From: Devosia sp. ZB163
GTDB taxonomy: Bacteria; Pseudomonadota; Alphaproteobacteria; Rhizobiales; Devosiaceae
DNA length: 64,000 nt
Assembly (NCBI RefSeq): GCF_028613635.1
Contig: NZ_JAQRMY010000002.1
Location: forward strand, 620,001-684,000
Reading direction: 5' to 3'
Shown: one piece after another, positions 26,512 through 35,610 of the stretch
Position numbering within the stretch: the stretch's first letter is position 1
How the letters are laid out: each line of letters starts with the position of its first letter
Program-made: the position numbers and the translations under genes
The notes under the pieces: generated by a model
Seen by the model: only the letters and a program-made list of their open reading frames with translations
Database searches by the model: none
Told to the model about the DNA's origin: nothing

Positions 26512-27479
26512 ATGTTCCGCCGACTCGTCGTTGCCGTTGCGCTGCTTGTTGCGGCGGTTCTTCCTGCCTCCGCCCAGAGCTTCCCCGTCACCGTCAAGCA
26601 CGCCTATGGCGAGACGGTGATCGAGAAGGTGCCCAAGCGGATCGTCACCTGGGGTTGGGGCAATCACGACGCGCTGCTGGCGCTGGGGGTGGTGCCGGTC
26701 GCCATGCCGTTCTCGACCTACGGCGGCGGGGAGAATGGCCTCCATCCCTGGGTCGAGGAGCGGCTCAAGGAACTGGGCGCAGAGACCCCGGTACAGCTCT
26801 CGGATACGTCCGAGATTCCGTTCGAGCAGATCGCGGCGCAGAAGCCGGATGTGATCATCGCCGTGTTCTCCGGCATCAGCGCCGAGGACTACCAGCGCCT
26901 GAACCAGATCCGCCGACCGTGGCCTTCCCGGACAAGGCGTGGAGCACGCCGTGGCAGGACGTGACCCGCATCATCGGCCAGGTCGTGGGCAAGTCCGCCG
27001 AGGCGGAGCAGGTCGTCGCCGATACGCTCAAGTTCGTGGCCGACGAGACGGCCAAGTACCCCGAGATTGCCGGGACGACCTTTGCCGGCGTGAACGACTT
27101 CGACGGCTCGATCGCCGTCTACGATGCGCTCGATGCGCGCATGAAGTTCCTCACCGACATAGGCATGGTGCTGGCGCCGAGCGTGACCGAACTCTCGCCC
27201 AAGGACGGCTCGTTCTACTACCCGCTGAGCTACGAACTGTTCGACCGGCTCACCAGCGACATCCTGATCACGTACTACGAGACGCAGGAGGCCTCGGACG
27301 AGTTCTTCGCCAAGCCCTATGCGCAGAGCCAGCCGCAATACGTGAGGGGCGCGTTCGCCTCGCTGGTCGGCATCGAGTACGTCGCCGCGGTCTCGCCGCC
27401 GAGCGCGCTGAGCCTGCGCTGGGGCTATCCGCATTATGCCGGGACCATTGCCCAGGCGGCGCGTAACGCGAAGAAGTAG
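26512..27479 (+). pseudogene. Iron-siderophore substrate-binding protein, copy 2, frameshifted
   Basis: A tandem paralogue of the preceding gene: signal peptide MFRRLVVAVALLVAAVLPASA, then PKRIVTWGWGNHDALLALG. The frame is broken at about 26910: after RLNQI the sequence needs one more base to continue as APTVAFPDKAW; the second half then reads intact to PSALSLRWGYPHYAGTIAQAA. One missing base in a GC-rich run explains it. Either a recent inactivation or a sequencing error. The downstream half still shows normal codon bias. Confidence 0.85.
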
Positions 27480-27484
27480 TTAGT

Positions 27485-27517
27485 CCTATTGACTGATAGG
27501 GTCTTTCCTATCCATAG
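27485..27517. promoter_or_regulatory. Two CCTAT/ATAGG dyads upstream of hom
   Basis: CCTATTGACTGATAGG at 27485-27500 and CCTAT-CC-ATAG at 27507-27517. Both lie in the 67-bp gap before the HTH-bearing homoserine dehydrogenase. They could be an operator or hairpin; binding is not shown. Confidence 0.5.
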
Positions 27518-27546
27518 CTCTCGGGCAATCTTTTAGGGCCCGTTTA

Positions 27547-29055
27547 ATGTCCGATATCCAGTCCTTCCGCCACTCCGTAGAAGCCTTTATCGCGGCGCGT
27601 GGCTGGACTCCGACCCGGTTCGGCCGGACCATCGCCGGTGACCCGCTGTTCGTCTTCGACCTGCGCGAAGGGCGCGAGCCGCGCTCGGATACGCGCACGC
27701 GCATCCTCAAGGCGATGCAGGACCATGCCGACGCCGCGCTCGAGGCGCCGCTGCGCATCGGCGTTGCCGGCCTCGGCAATGTCGGCGCCACGCTGGTCCG
27801 CATCATCCAGAAGGACGGCGAGGAACTGACCCGAAAACTTGGGCGCAAGATCACCGTGACTGCGGTGTGCGCCCGTTCGCGCAGCCGCGATCGCGGGATC
27901 GATACGACCGACCTCGAGTGGTTCGATGATCCCGTCGCGCTGGCCAAGTCCGACGGGATCGATCTTTTCGTCGAGCTGATCGGCGGCGAGGACGGCCCGG
28001 CCCTGGCCGCGGTGCGCGCGGCGCTCGAGATCGGCCGTCCGGTGGTCACCGCCAACAAGGCGCTGCTGGCGCGGCATGGCGTCAACCTCGCAAAGATCGC
28101 CGAGGAAGCGGGCGCGCAGCTCGGCTTCGAAGCGGCGGTGGCCGGCGGCATCCCGGTGATCAAGACGCTGCGCGAGGGGCTGGGCTCGGCCCGCATCGCC
28201 CGCGTCTACGGCATCATGAACGGCACCTGCAACTACATCCTCACCCGCATGGGCAATGAGGGCATCAGCTTCGCCGAGTGCCTCGCCGATGCGCAGAAGC
28301 TGGGCTACGCTGAGGCCGACCCCACCTTCGACGTCGAGGGCTACGACACCGCCCACAAGCTGGCGATTCTGGCGTCCCTCTGCTTCGGCTGCGAGATCGC
28401 GCCGGACGAGATCTTCGTCGAGGGCATCACCAAGATCAGCCAGGCCGACATCAAGGTCGCCGGCGACCTCGGCTTCAAGATCAAGCTGCTCGGCATCGCC
28501 CAACGCTCGCATGACGGCATCGACCAGCGCGTACACCCCACGCTCGTGCCCAAGAGCTCGGCGGTTGCCGGCGTCGACGGCGTGCTGAACGCCGTGGCGC
28601 TCGAAACCGACCACGTGCACGAACTGCTGCTCGCCGGCCCGGGCGCCGGCGGCCCGCCGACCGCGTCCTCGGTGCTGTCCGATATCCTCGACATCGCCCG
28701 CGGCACCAAGGTGCCGCCGCTGGGCGTGCCGAGCGCGGAGCTGACCCCATATCGGCGCGCGCCCATCCGCGAGCACGAGGGCGGCTATTACATCCGACTA
28801 AATGTGAGGGATGTCCCCGGCGCGTTTGCCGCTATTGCTTCTAGGATGGGTGCGGCGGGCATCTCGCTCGAAAGCGTCATCCAACGTCCGGATTTGCGTG
28901 TTAGCGAACCCGGCGTGACGGGGACCGACACCCGGACGGTGGTGCTGCTCACGCACTCCACCATGGAGCAGACGGTGCGCGACGCCCTGGCGGCGATCCG
29001 CAGCGACGGCTTCATCGTCGGCGATCCGCAGATGATCCGGATCGAACAACTGTAA
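27547..29055 (+). CDS. hom: Homoserine dehydrogenase with N-terminal HTH-like domain
   Basis: 502 residues. Residues ~70-500 are homoserine dehydrogenase, which reduces aspartate semialdehyde to homoserine: NAD(P)-binding LRIGVAGLGNVGATLV, TANKALLARHG, GIMNGTCNYILTRM, DPTFDVEGYDTAHKLAILA, and a C-terminal ACT domain (VRDVPGAFAAIASRMGAAG). Residues 1-65, FIAARGWTPTRFG...LREGREPRSDTRTRILKAM, resemble small lambda-repressor-like HTH proteins of Hyphomicrobiales. ATG 27547 has AGGG 8 nt upstream; an internal ATG at 27715 has only a badly spaced AAGG. Confidence 0.92.
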   Translation: MSDIQSFRHSVEAFIAARGWTPTRFGRTIAGDPLFVFDLREGREPRSDTRTRILKAMQDHADAALEAPLRIGVAGLGNVGATLVRIIQKDGEELTRKLGRKITVTAVCARSRSRDRGIDTTDLEWFDDPVALAKSDGIDLFVELIGGEDGPALAAVRAALEIGRPVVTANKALLARHGVNLAKIAEEAGAQLGFEAAVAGGIPVIKTLREGLGSARIARVYGIMNGTCNYILTRMGNEGISFAECLADAQKLGYAEADPTFDVEGYDTAHKLAILASLCFGCEIAPDEIFVEGITKISQADIKVAGDLGFKIKLLGIAQRSHDGIDQRVHPTLVPKSSAVAGVDGVLNAVALETDHVHELLLAGPGAGGPPTASSVLSDILDIARGTKVPPLGVPSAELTPYRRAPIREHEGGYYIRLNVRDVPGAFAAIASRMGAAGISLESVIQRPDLRVSEPGVTGTDTRTVVLLTHSTMEQTVRDALAAIRSDGFIVGDPQMIRIEQL

Positions 29056-29146
29056 GCGTTCCCGGCAAGAGTTGCAGACTTTTGCGGTGCGGGAGCGCGA
29101 CCGCAAAGCTGTAACAAATGCCCCTGCGGCGGGGCAGGGAGTGTTC

Positions 29147-30133
29147 ATGAAGCTCGGCAAATCCGATCCCGACCGGCAGGCGGCCATCGACCGTTCGCTC
29201 ACGCTCGAACTGGTGCGCGTCACCGAGGCAGCGGCACTGGCCGCGGCCACCTGGCGCGGCAAGGGCAATGAAAAGGCTGCCGATGCGGCCGCCGTCGAGG
29301 CCATGCGCGCCGAGATGGGCAACGTTCATATCCATGGCCGGATCGTTATCGGCGAGGGTGAGCGCGACGAGGCCCCGATGCTCTACATCGGCGAGGAAGT
29401 CGGCGCCGGCGATGGCCCCGAGGTCGATATCGCCGTCGATCCGCTCGAGGGCACGACGCTGTGCGCCAAGAACCAGCCCGATTCGATCTGCGTGCTGGCC
29501 ATGGCCGAACGCGGCGGACTGCTGAACGCCCCCGACGTCTACATGAACAAGATCGCGATCGGCGCCGGCTACGCCGATGGCCTCGTCGACCTCGACGCGA
29601 GCCCCAGGCAGAACGTGACGGCGCTGGCGAAGGCCAAGGGCGTCTCGGTCAGCGAGATCACCGCCTGCGTGCTGGATCGCCCGCGCCATGCGGCGCTGAT
29701 CGACGACCTGCGCTCGGCGGGCGTCGCCATCAAGCTCATCTCGGACGGCGACGTTGCCGGCATCATCCATGCGGTGAACACCGAGGACACCGGCATCGAC
29801 ATCTACCTCGGCTCGGGCGGCGCCCCCGAGGGCGTGCTGGCCGCTGCGGCGCTGCGCTGCATCGGCGGGCAGATGCAGGGCCGGCTGATCCTCGATACGG
29901 ACGAGAAGCGGCAGCGGGCGGCCAAGATGGGCATCAGCGACCCCTTGCGGAAATACCGCACCGAGGAACTGGCCTCGGGCGACGTGCTCTTCGCCGCCAC
30001 CGGCGTTACCGACGGAAGCCTCCTCAGCGGCGTGCGCTACGGCAAGAACGCGGTCCGCACCAACACCGTGGTGATGCGCTCGTGGAGCCAGACGGTCCGC
30101 TGGATCACGGCGGAACATCATCGGGGGAACTGA
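29147..30133 (+). CDS. glpX: Class II fructose-1,6-bisphosphatase
   Basis: About 328 residues from ATG 29147 (GGGAG upstream). GlpX removes the C1 phosphate of fructose-1,6-bisphosphate in gluconeogenesis. Motifs: IVIGEGERDEAPMLYIGEEVG with metal-binding acidic residues, IAVDPLEGTTLCAKN and GSGGAPEGVLAAAAL. Earlier in-frame starts would lie just after hom. The hom-glpX order is conserved in related genomes. The stop overlaps the start of the macrodomain gene by one base. Confidence 0.95.
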   Translation: MKLGKSDPDRQAAIDRSLTLELVRVTEAAALAAATWRGKGNEKAADAAAVEAMRAEMGNVHIHGRIVIGEGERDEAPMLYIGEEVGAGDGPEVDIAVDPLEGTTLCAKNQPDSICVLAMAERGGLLNAPDVYMNKIAIGAGYADGLVDLDASPRQNVTALAKAKGVSVSEITACVLDRPRHAALIDDLRSAGVAIKLISDGDVAGIIHAVNTEDTGIDIYLGSGGAPEGVLAAAALRCIGGQMQGRLILDTDEKRQRAAKMGISDPLRKYRTEELASGDVLFAATGVTDGSLLSGVRYGKNAVRTNTVVMRSWSQTVRWITAEHHRGN

Positions 30134-30606
30134 TGGCGCTTAGCTACCGCACCGGCGACCTGCTGGCCTCGTCGCTCCGCGTCATCGGCCACGGCTGCAA
30201 TGCCCAGGGCTTGATGGGAGCAGGCATAGCGGCTGCGATCAAGCGGGCCTACCCGGGCGCGTTCGACGTCTATGCCAAGGCCCACGCCACGCGCCGGCTG
30301 AGGGTGGGTGAAGTCGTTCCCTGGTTCGGCAACGACCGGGTCGTGCTCAACTGCATTACCCAGGAGCGCTACGGCAAGGATCCCAACGTGGTCTATGTGA
30401 GCTACGAGGGGATCCGTTCCTGCATGCGGTGGATCGAGAACACGGCGCGGGAGCAACGGACGGCCGGCGTCGGCCCGCTTGCCACCGCCCGTGAAATCGG
30501 CTTGCCCAAGATTGGCGCTGGCCTCGCCCGTGGCGACTGGGAACGGATCGCCGCGATCATCGAAGCCGAGGTCACCTCGCTGGACGTCGTGGTGTACGTG
30601 CTGTGA
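30133..30606 (+). CDS. Macrodomain protein (ALC1/TARG1/DarG-like)
   Basis: 157 residues that are just one macrodomain, which binds ADP-ribose and often removes it from protein or DNA. Marks: VIGHGCNAQGLMGAGIAAAI (the Asn and Gly-rich ligand loop), RLRVGEVVPWF and GLPKIGAGLARGDWERI. This pattern fits the ALC1-like group (TARG1, DarG) better than the MacroD group. TGATG overlap with glpX indicates coupling. No DarT-type toxin is adjacent. Confidence 0.87.
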   Translation: MALSYRTGDLLASSLRVIGHGCNAQGLMGAGIAAAIKRAYPGAFDVYAKAHATRRLRVGEVVPWFGNDRVVLNCITQERYGKDPNVVYVSYEGIRSCMRWIENTAREQRTAGVGPLATAREIGLPKIGAGLARGDWERIAAIIEAEVTSLDVVVYVL

Positions 30607-30648
30607 CGAAGTAGCGAGGGGATCGCCGCGAACCGCGTAGCGCAACGA

Positions 30649-30674
30649 AAAGGACCGCCCAACGGGCGGCCCTT
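30649..30674. terminator. Bidirectional-type stem-loop between convergent genes
   Basis: CCGCCC (30655-30660) and GGGCGG (30664-30669) with loop AAC, extended by AAGG/CCTT across one mismatch. It is placed between the macrodomain gene and the Tim44-like gene. Confidence 0.65.
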
Positions 30675-30693
30675 CGGCATTCTATCGAGGCGC

Positions 30694-31668
30694 TCAGGCC
30701 TCCTGGATGGCGCTCACCAGCCACGGGCCGCCGTTCTGGCGCTGGAAGGTCCAGATCTCGGTCGTGGTCGTGACGCGGTCCTCGCCCGAGACGATCTCGC
30801 CGGTGGCGCGATTGCGGGTGATGTCGCGCGACTCGTAGCGGAGCGCCACGGTGGCGTATTCGGTGCCATCCTCGCGCCAGGCCTCGGCAATGTCGCCGGC
30901 GAGGAGCTTCATGTCGAAGACCTCGTTGCGCACGCCGCGGGAGGCGTTCTCACCAAGTTCCTCGGCCAGGTAGCCCATGACCTCGGGCGTCGAGATCTTG
31001 CGCAGGGTGGCGTAATCCTCGCTGGAGAAGGCGGCCTGCAGCTCGTTGAGGCGCTGCTCGAACACCGACAGGTCGGCGTCGGTCACCCCGACTTCGTCAC
31101 GGCGACCGGCGCGCTCGGATGCGCTCGAGCGCGGCTCGGCCCCGGCCCGCGGGCGGCTGGAGAAGCCGGTGCTGCCTGCGTTGGGCGGCGCCTCGTAGCG
31201 ATACGAGTTGGCGCTGGCGTTGCCGGCCATGGCGGGCTGCCGCTGCTGCCGACGGCGCAGGAAGAAGGCGACGATCAGGCCGATGGCCAGCACCTGCACG
31301 AGCAGGGCGAGGAAACCGCCGATGCCGCCGAAGCCGGCGCCGAACAGCATGCCGAACAGGCCGCTGAACAGCAGGCCGCCGAGCAGCGCCCCACCGAGAC
31401 CGCCGAAGAGGCCGGGACGGGCGGGGTTCGTGGCGTTACCCACGGTGTTGCGCTGCGCCGCATTGCTGTTGGTCATCGTGTTCTGCACGGGCGTCGTGGC
31501 GTTGGGTGAGACCTGCGTGGACGGGACGGTCCGCTCCGTGCGCATGCCGCGGCCGCCGAAGCTGCCACCCCGCCGCGCCTCGGCCGTATCGACGGCGACG
31601 AGCGAGAAGGTCATCACGAGAGTGGCGAGTAGGGCCGAAAGTCGGAAGCCCCGGGAAGCGAACATCAT
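30694..31668 (-). CDS. Tim44-like domain protein
   Basis: About 324 residues from ATG 31668. A signal peptide or anchor (LSALLATLVMTFSLVAVDTAEA) is followed by a Gly-rich RRGGSFGGRG region, then two hydrophobic Gly-rich segments (GGLGGALLGGLLFSGLFGML and FLALLVQVLAIGLIVAFFLRRR) and a C-terminal Tim44/Mba1-like domain with YATVALRYESRDITRNRATGE and PWLVSAIQEA. Bacterial Tim44-like proteins are membrane proteins of unclear role; mitochondrial Tim44 anchors Hsp70 at the import motor. Confidence 0.88.
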   Translation of the reverse strand: MMFASRGFRLSALLATLVMTFSLVAVDTAEARRGGSFGGRGMRTERTVPSTQVSPNATTPVQNTMTNSNAAQRNTVGNATNPARPGLFGGLGGALLGGLLFSGLFGMLFGAGFGGIGGFLALLVQVLAIGLIVAFFLRRRQQRQPAMAGNASANSYRYEAPPNAGSTGFSSRPRAGAEPRSSASERAGRRDEVGVTDADLSVFEQRLNELQAAFSSEDYATLRKISTPEVMGYLAEELGENASRGVRNEVFDMKLLAGDIAEAWREDGTEYATVALRYESRDITRNRATGEIVSGEDRVTTTTEIWTFQRQNGGPWLVSAIQEA

Positions 31669-31832
31669 GGTCCCCCTGATAAAAACGTTCGGGCACATAT
31701 GGGGGACGCTGGCGGCAATGTTGAGTCCCCTGAGACGAGATCGTGTCCGATTTTCTCCTGACGGCATCGGTTTGACGGGAAAACGGCCTCCGGCTCTCGA
31801 CTAGGCGCGCCGATGGGCTTACCTCGCGGGGT

Positions 31833-33629
31833 ATGGAAGAGCCGCGGGCCAATTTCCTCGACGTTTCGAAATCCGTGCTTGGCCGCGCCTGGACCGACCG
31901 GCTGGACCAGCACGGCATTCGCACTGCGACCGCCATCGGGCAGCGCACCGATCTCTCCGACATTCTCGCGCGCATCGTCGCCGGCCGTGGTGTCGATGTG
32001 GACGCGGCCGAGCGCTACCTGCAGCCGACCGTGCGCGAACTGATGCCGGATCCGTCGACGCTGGCGGGCATGGATGATCTGGCCGAGCGGCTGGTGAGGG
32101 CCATCACCGATGTCGAGCCGGTCGCGCTGTTCGGCGACTACGACGTCGACGGGGCCTGTTCCACCGCGCTGATGGCGCGCTACCTCCGTCATTTCGGGCT
32201 CAAGCCCCAAGTCCATATTCCCGACCGCATCTTCGAGGGTTACGGGCCGAACACCACGGCGATCGACAAGCTGGTGGATGGCGGAGCGAAGCTGCTCATC
32301 ACGCTCGACTGCGGCACGACCAGCGACGGGCCGATCGCCCATGCCCGCGGGCGCGGCCTCGACGTGCTGGTGATCGACCATCACCTCTCCGACGCCGAGT
32401 TGCCGCCCGCGACGGCGCTGGTGAACCCCAACCGGCCCGACGATATCTCGGGGCTGGGCTATCTCTGTGCCGCCGGCGTGACCTTCATGGTGCTGGTCGC
32501 GGCCAACCGCCTGCTGCGCCAGCGTGGCGAGACGGGCCTGCCGGACCTGATGTCGATGATCGACCTCGTGGCGCTGGCGACGGTCTGCGATGTCGTGCCG
32601 CTCAAGGGGCTCAACCGGGCCTTCGTCGCCCGGGGGCTCGAGGTTGCCCGCACCGGATCGAACCGCGGCATCGGCGCTCTGTCGCTTGCCGCGCGCATCT
32701 CCGGCCCGCTCAACCCGTATCACCTCGGTTACCTGATCGGGCCGCGCATCAATGCCGGCGGGCGCATCGGCGATGCCGCGCTGGGCACGCGCCTGCTGAC
32801 GCTCGATGACGAGCAGGAGGCGATGGTGATCGCGGCCCGGCTCAACGAGCTCAATACCGAGCGGCAGCGCATCGAGACGGAAGCGCTCGAGGAGGCCGTG
32901 CGCGCCGCCGAGGCGGAAATCGGCGGCGGCGAAGGGCCGCCCGTGCTGCTCCTCGCTTCGGCGAACTGGCACCCCGGCATCGTCGGCCTCATCGCGGCGC
33001 GACTGCGCGAGCGCTTCGAGCGCCCCGCCTTCGCCATTGCCCTGGGGCCGGACGGAACGGGTACCGGCTCCGGTCGCTCCATGCCGGGCGTCGACCTCGG
33101 GAGCGCCGTGATCGAAGCCGTGGAGCTGGGCCTGGCCGCCAAGGGCGGCGGGCACGCCATGGCTGCCGGCGTAACGCTGGTGCCGGGCCAGCTCGGGCCG
33201 TTCCGCGCGCATGTGACGGATCGGCTGGCGCGCAGCGTCGGCGCAGCGCGGGCGATCTCGGCGCTGGCCATCGATGCCGCAATGACGGCGCGTGCGGCAA
33301 CGCCGCAGTTTGTCCGCGAGATCGAGCGGGCAGGGCCCTTCGGTTCGGGCAGCCCGCAGCCGATCTTCGCCTTCCCGGCGCACAAGGCGAAGTTCGCCGA
33401 AGTGGTCGGTGGCGCCGGGCACGTGAAGTTCACTCTGACGTCGGACGATGGCGCACGGATAAAGGCCATCGCCTTTCGCGCCGCGGCCACGGCGCTGGGG
33501 GATGCGCTCCTCACCGGAGGCAACGACAAGCCACTCCATCTGGCCGGCACGCTGTCCCTCGATCACTGGCAGGGACGCGAAGAGGTTCAGTTCCGGCTGA
33601 CGGATGCGGCGGAGCCCAACGGCCTCTGA
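31833..33629 (+). CDS. recJ: Single-stranded-DNA-specific exonuclease RecJ
   Basis: 598 residues. DHH-family nuclease acting 5'-3' on single-stranded DNA in recombination and repair. Motifs: FGDYDVDGACSTAL, LITLDCGTTSDG, LVIDHHLSDA (DHH), PRINAGGRIG, and SANWHPGIVGLIAARL with GRSMPGVDLG of the DHHA1 domain and GGGHAMAAG. Length and order are standard. It is divergent from the Tim44-like gene. Confidence 0.96.
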   Translation: MEEPRANFLDVSKSVLGRAWTDRLDQHGIRTATAIGQRTDLSDILARIVAGRGVDVDAAERYLQPTVRELMPDPSTLAGMDDLAERLVRAITDVEPVALFGDYDVDGACSTALMARYLRHFGLKPQVHIPDRIFEGYGPNTTAIDKLVDGGAKLLITLDCGTTSDGPIAHARGRGLDVLVIDHHLSDAELPPATALVNPNRPDDISGLGYLCAAGVTFMVLVAANRLLRQRGETGLPDLMSMIDLVALATVCDVVPLKGLNRAFVARGLEVARTGSNRGIGALSLAARISGPLNPYHLGYLIGPRINAGGRIGDAALGTRLLTLDDEQEAMVIAARLNELNTERQRIETEALEEAVRAAEAEIGGGEGPPVLLLASANWHPGIVGLIAARLRERFERPAFAIALGPDGTGTGSGRSMPGVDLGSAVIEAVELGLAAKGGGHAMAAGVTLVPGQLGPFRAHVTDRLARSVGAARAISALAIDAAMTARAATPQFVREIERAGPFGSGSPQPIFAFPAHKAKFAEVVGGAGHVKFTLTSDDGARIKAIAFRAAATALGDALLTGGNDKPLHLAGTLSLDHWQGREEVQFRLTDAAEPNGL

Positions 33630-33781
33630 CCGTCCAATTGGTTGAATCTACTGGCTTGCATATCCACTTGTGGTGACTAAAGTGCTGCATCTTCTCGCGC
33701 TGCAGCACGGTGAGGGCCGGCACCGCAGCGCTTGTTTGCTGGCATGCTTGCTGGGTCTGAGTGGTCGGATTTTGTAGCGTC

Positions 33782-35017
33782 ATGGACAAGCTTGCGGTTG
33801 AAACCAGGGCGGCGTCGCCCACGCTTTGGACACACGTGTTGTCGGGCGTTGCAGCATGGATCGGCAAGCGCCTGGTGGGGCGGCCCAAGCATGGCGCCGT
33901 GACCATCACCTTTCCCAACGGCAAGACCCGCACCTTCGGCACCCCCGGCACCGGCGAGCATCCGCGGCTCGCGCTCCGCAATTTCAAGGTCGTGCAGAAG
34001 ACGCTGCAACGCGGCACGGTGGGCTTCGCCCAGGCCTATATCGACGGCGATGTCGAGATCGACGACCTGACGCCGCTGTTCCGCTATTTCCTGCAGAACC
34101 GCGACGTGCTCGATGGCGCCGAGAACTCCTGGTACGGGCGCGCCGCGCACGATCTCGCCTATCACCTGAGCCGGTCCAACTCGCGGGAAGGCTCCAGGAA
34201 AAACATCTCCGAGCACTACGACCTCGGCAATGACTTCTATGCCGAGTGGCTCGACCCCTCGATGACCTACTCGTCGGCCTACTTCACCTCCGAGGACCAG
34301 TCGCTCACCGACGCCCAGCACGCCAAGTACCGCAAGGTGGCCGAGATGGCCGGCGTGCAGCCGGGGCATCGCGTGCTCGAGATCGGCTGCGGCTGGGGCG
34401 GCTTCGCCGAGACGGCGGCGAGGGATTTCGGGGCCGAGGTGCATGGCATCACGCTCTCGTCCGAGCAGTTGAGGTTCGCCAACGAGCGCATGGAACGGCA
34501 GGGCCTCGACAAGCTCGCCCGGATGCACTTCGAGGACTATCGCGACACCAAGGGCGAGTTCGATCACGTCGCCTCGATCGAGATGATCGAGGCCGTGGGC
34601 GAGGAGCATTGGCCGAGCTACTTCAAGACGGTGCACGACCGGCTGACGCCGGGTGGCACGGCCGCCATCCAGGCGATCACCATCGGCGAGAAGGACTTCG
34701 TCGACTACCGGGCGCGGCCGGACTTCATCCAGCGCTTCATCTTCCCGGGCGGCATGTTGCTGACCAAGACGGCAATGAAGGAGCAGGGCGACAAGGTCGG
34801 GCTCGTGCTGGAGAACGTCGAGACGTTCCGCCTCAGCTACGCCAAGACCCTGCGGCTCTGGCGGGAGCGCTTCCTCGATCGCTGGTCCGAGATCAAGAAG
34901 CTCGGCTACACCGAAGAATTCCGGCGCAAGTGGGTGTATTATCTCAGCTATTGCGAGGCTGGCTTCGCCGAGGGATCGATCGACGTCGGCATCTACCAGT
35001 ACCGCCGCCCGGTGTGA
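33782..35017 (+). CDS. cfa: Cyclopropane-fatty-acyl-phospholipid synthase
   Basis: About 411 residues. SAM-dependent methylene transfer to unsaturated acyl chains of membrane phospholipids. Motifs: SEHYDLGNDFYAEWLDPSMTY, SAM site VLEIGCGWGGFAE, SIEMIEAVGEEHWPSYF and FIFPGGMLLT. ATG 33782 preferred over GTG 33761 since it gives the usual N-terminus. It is ~150 bp after recJ, probably separately transcribed; such genes are often stress-induced. Confidence 0.95.
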   Translation: MDKLAVETRAASPTLWTHVLSGVAAWIGKRLVGRPKHGAVTITFPNGKTRTFGTPGTGEHPRLALRNFKVVQKTLQRGTVGFAQAYIDGDVEIDDLTPLFRYFLQNRDVLDGAENSWYGRAAHDLAYHLSRSNSREGSRKNISEHYDLGNDFYAEWLDPSMTYSSAYFTSEDQSLTDAQHAKYRKVAEMAGVQPGHRVLEIGCGWGGFAETAARDFGAEVHGITLSSEQLRFANERMERQGLDKLARMHFEDYRDTKGEFDHVASIEMIEAVGEEHWPSYFKTVHDRLTPGGTAAIQAITIGEKDFVDYRARPDFIQRFIFPGGMLLTKTAMKEQGDKVGLVLENVETFRLSYAKTLRLWRERFLDRWSEIKKLGYTEEFRRKWVYYLSYCEAGFAEGSIDVGIYQYRRPV

Positions 35018-35171
35018 GCCGGGCGCGCCGTTTCGTGAGCGTTATGTCCAGTGCCATACCGCACGTTCGCCGCTCGATTTGATTTGCGCGAAGTGCAAGA
35101 ACTGCTCTCGGGGACCGTCGAGTTGGCGGATTCGGCGATGCGTCCCGGGGGCTCGCACATAGGAGACGCCG

Positions 35172-35426
35172 TTGGCAAAGGCGCTCTATCTCGTCATTCG
35201 CAGTCGCGACAACTGGTGGGTCGATTTCGAGGGCAAGGCCCACGGACCCTTCAACTCGCGGGAGAACGCAGCGCTGGAAGCGCGCTCGCTCGCCCGGTTC
35301 CAGACCCATTCCGGCCGCGAGGCCGAGGTACTGGTGCCGGACGAGCACGGCAAGTTCTGGGTCGTCTGGTCCAGCCTGCACGATCGCGGCAGCGCCAGCT
35401 TCGAACCATACCGCGTCGCCAGCTAG
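35172..35426 (+). CDS. Small hypothetical protein (DUF2188-like)
   Basis: 84 residues from TTG 35172, supported by AGGAG at 35161-35165. The sequence LYLVIRSRDNWWVDFEGKAHGPFNSRENAALEA resembles small DUF2188-type proteins that fold as a strand-rich domain with a central W-x-V and x-A-x-x-A-R. No partner gene suggests a role. Confidence 0.65.
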   Translation: MAKALYLVIRSRDNWWVDFEGKAHGPFNSRENAALEARSLARFQTHSGREAEVLVPDEHGKFWVVWSSLHDRGSASFEPYRVAS

Positions 35427-35450
35427 CCGGTCTGCTGGGGGAGGGTGATC

Positions 35451-35604
35451 CGGCGATCACCGATCGACCCCACCCCCAGGCCTCCCCGCAAGGGGGAGGG
35501 GAGCAGAAGTGCGTTGATCGACTGGACGAGCCCCATCGCCTCCCTCCCCCTTGAGGGGAGGGACCGAGGGAGGGGGTGGTGCGGCGATCGCCGATGGACC
35601 CCAC
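35451..35604. repeat. Composite repeat element with flanking direct repeats and G-rich hairpins
   Basis: A 23-bp direct repeat (35451-35473 and 35582-35604) matches at 21 positions and begins CGGCGATC. Between the copies lie hairpins formed by runs of CCTCCCC and GGGGAGG. Fits a short interspersed repeat; no coding capacity. Confidence 0.6.
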
Positions 35605-35610
35605 GAGCAG

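Noticed and set aside
30133-30606. DarTG toxin-antitoxin system
   Set aside because: No DarT gene beside the macrodomain and the protein lacks the DarG C-terminal part.
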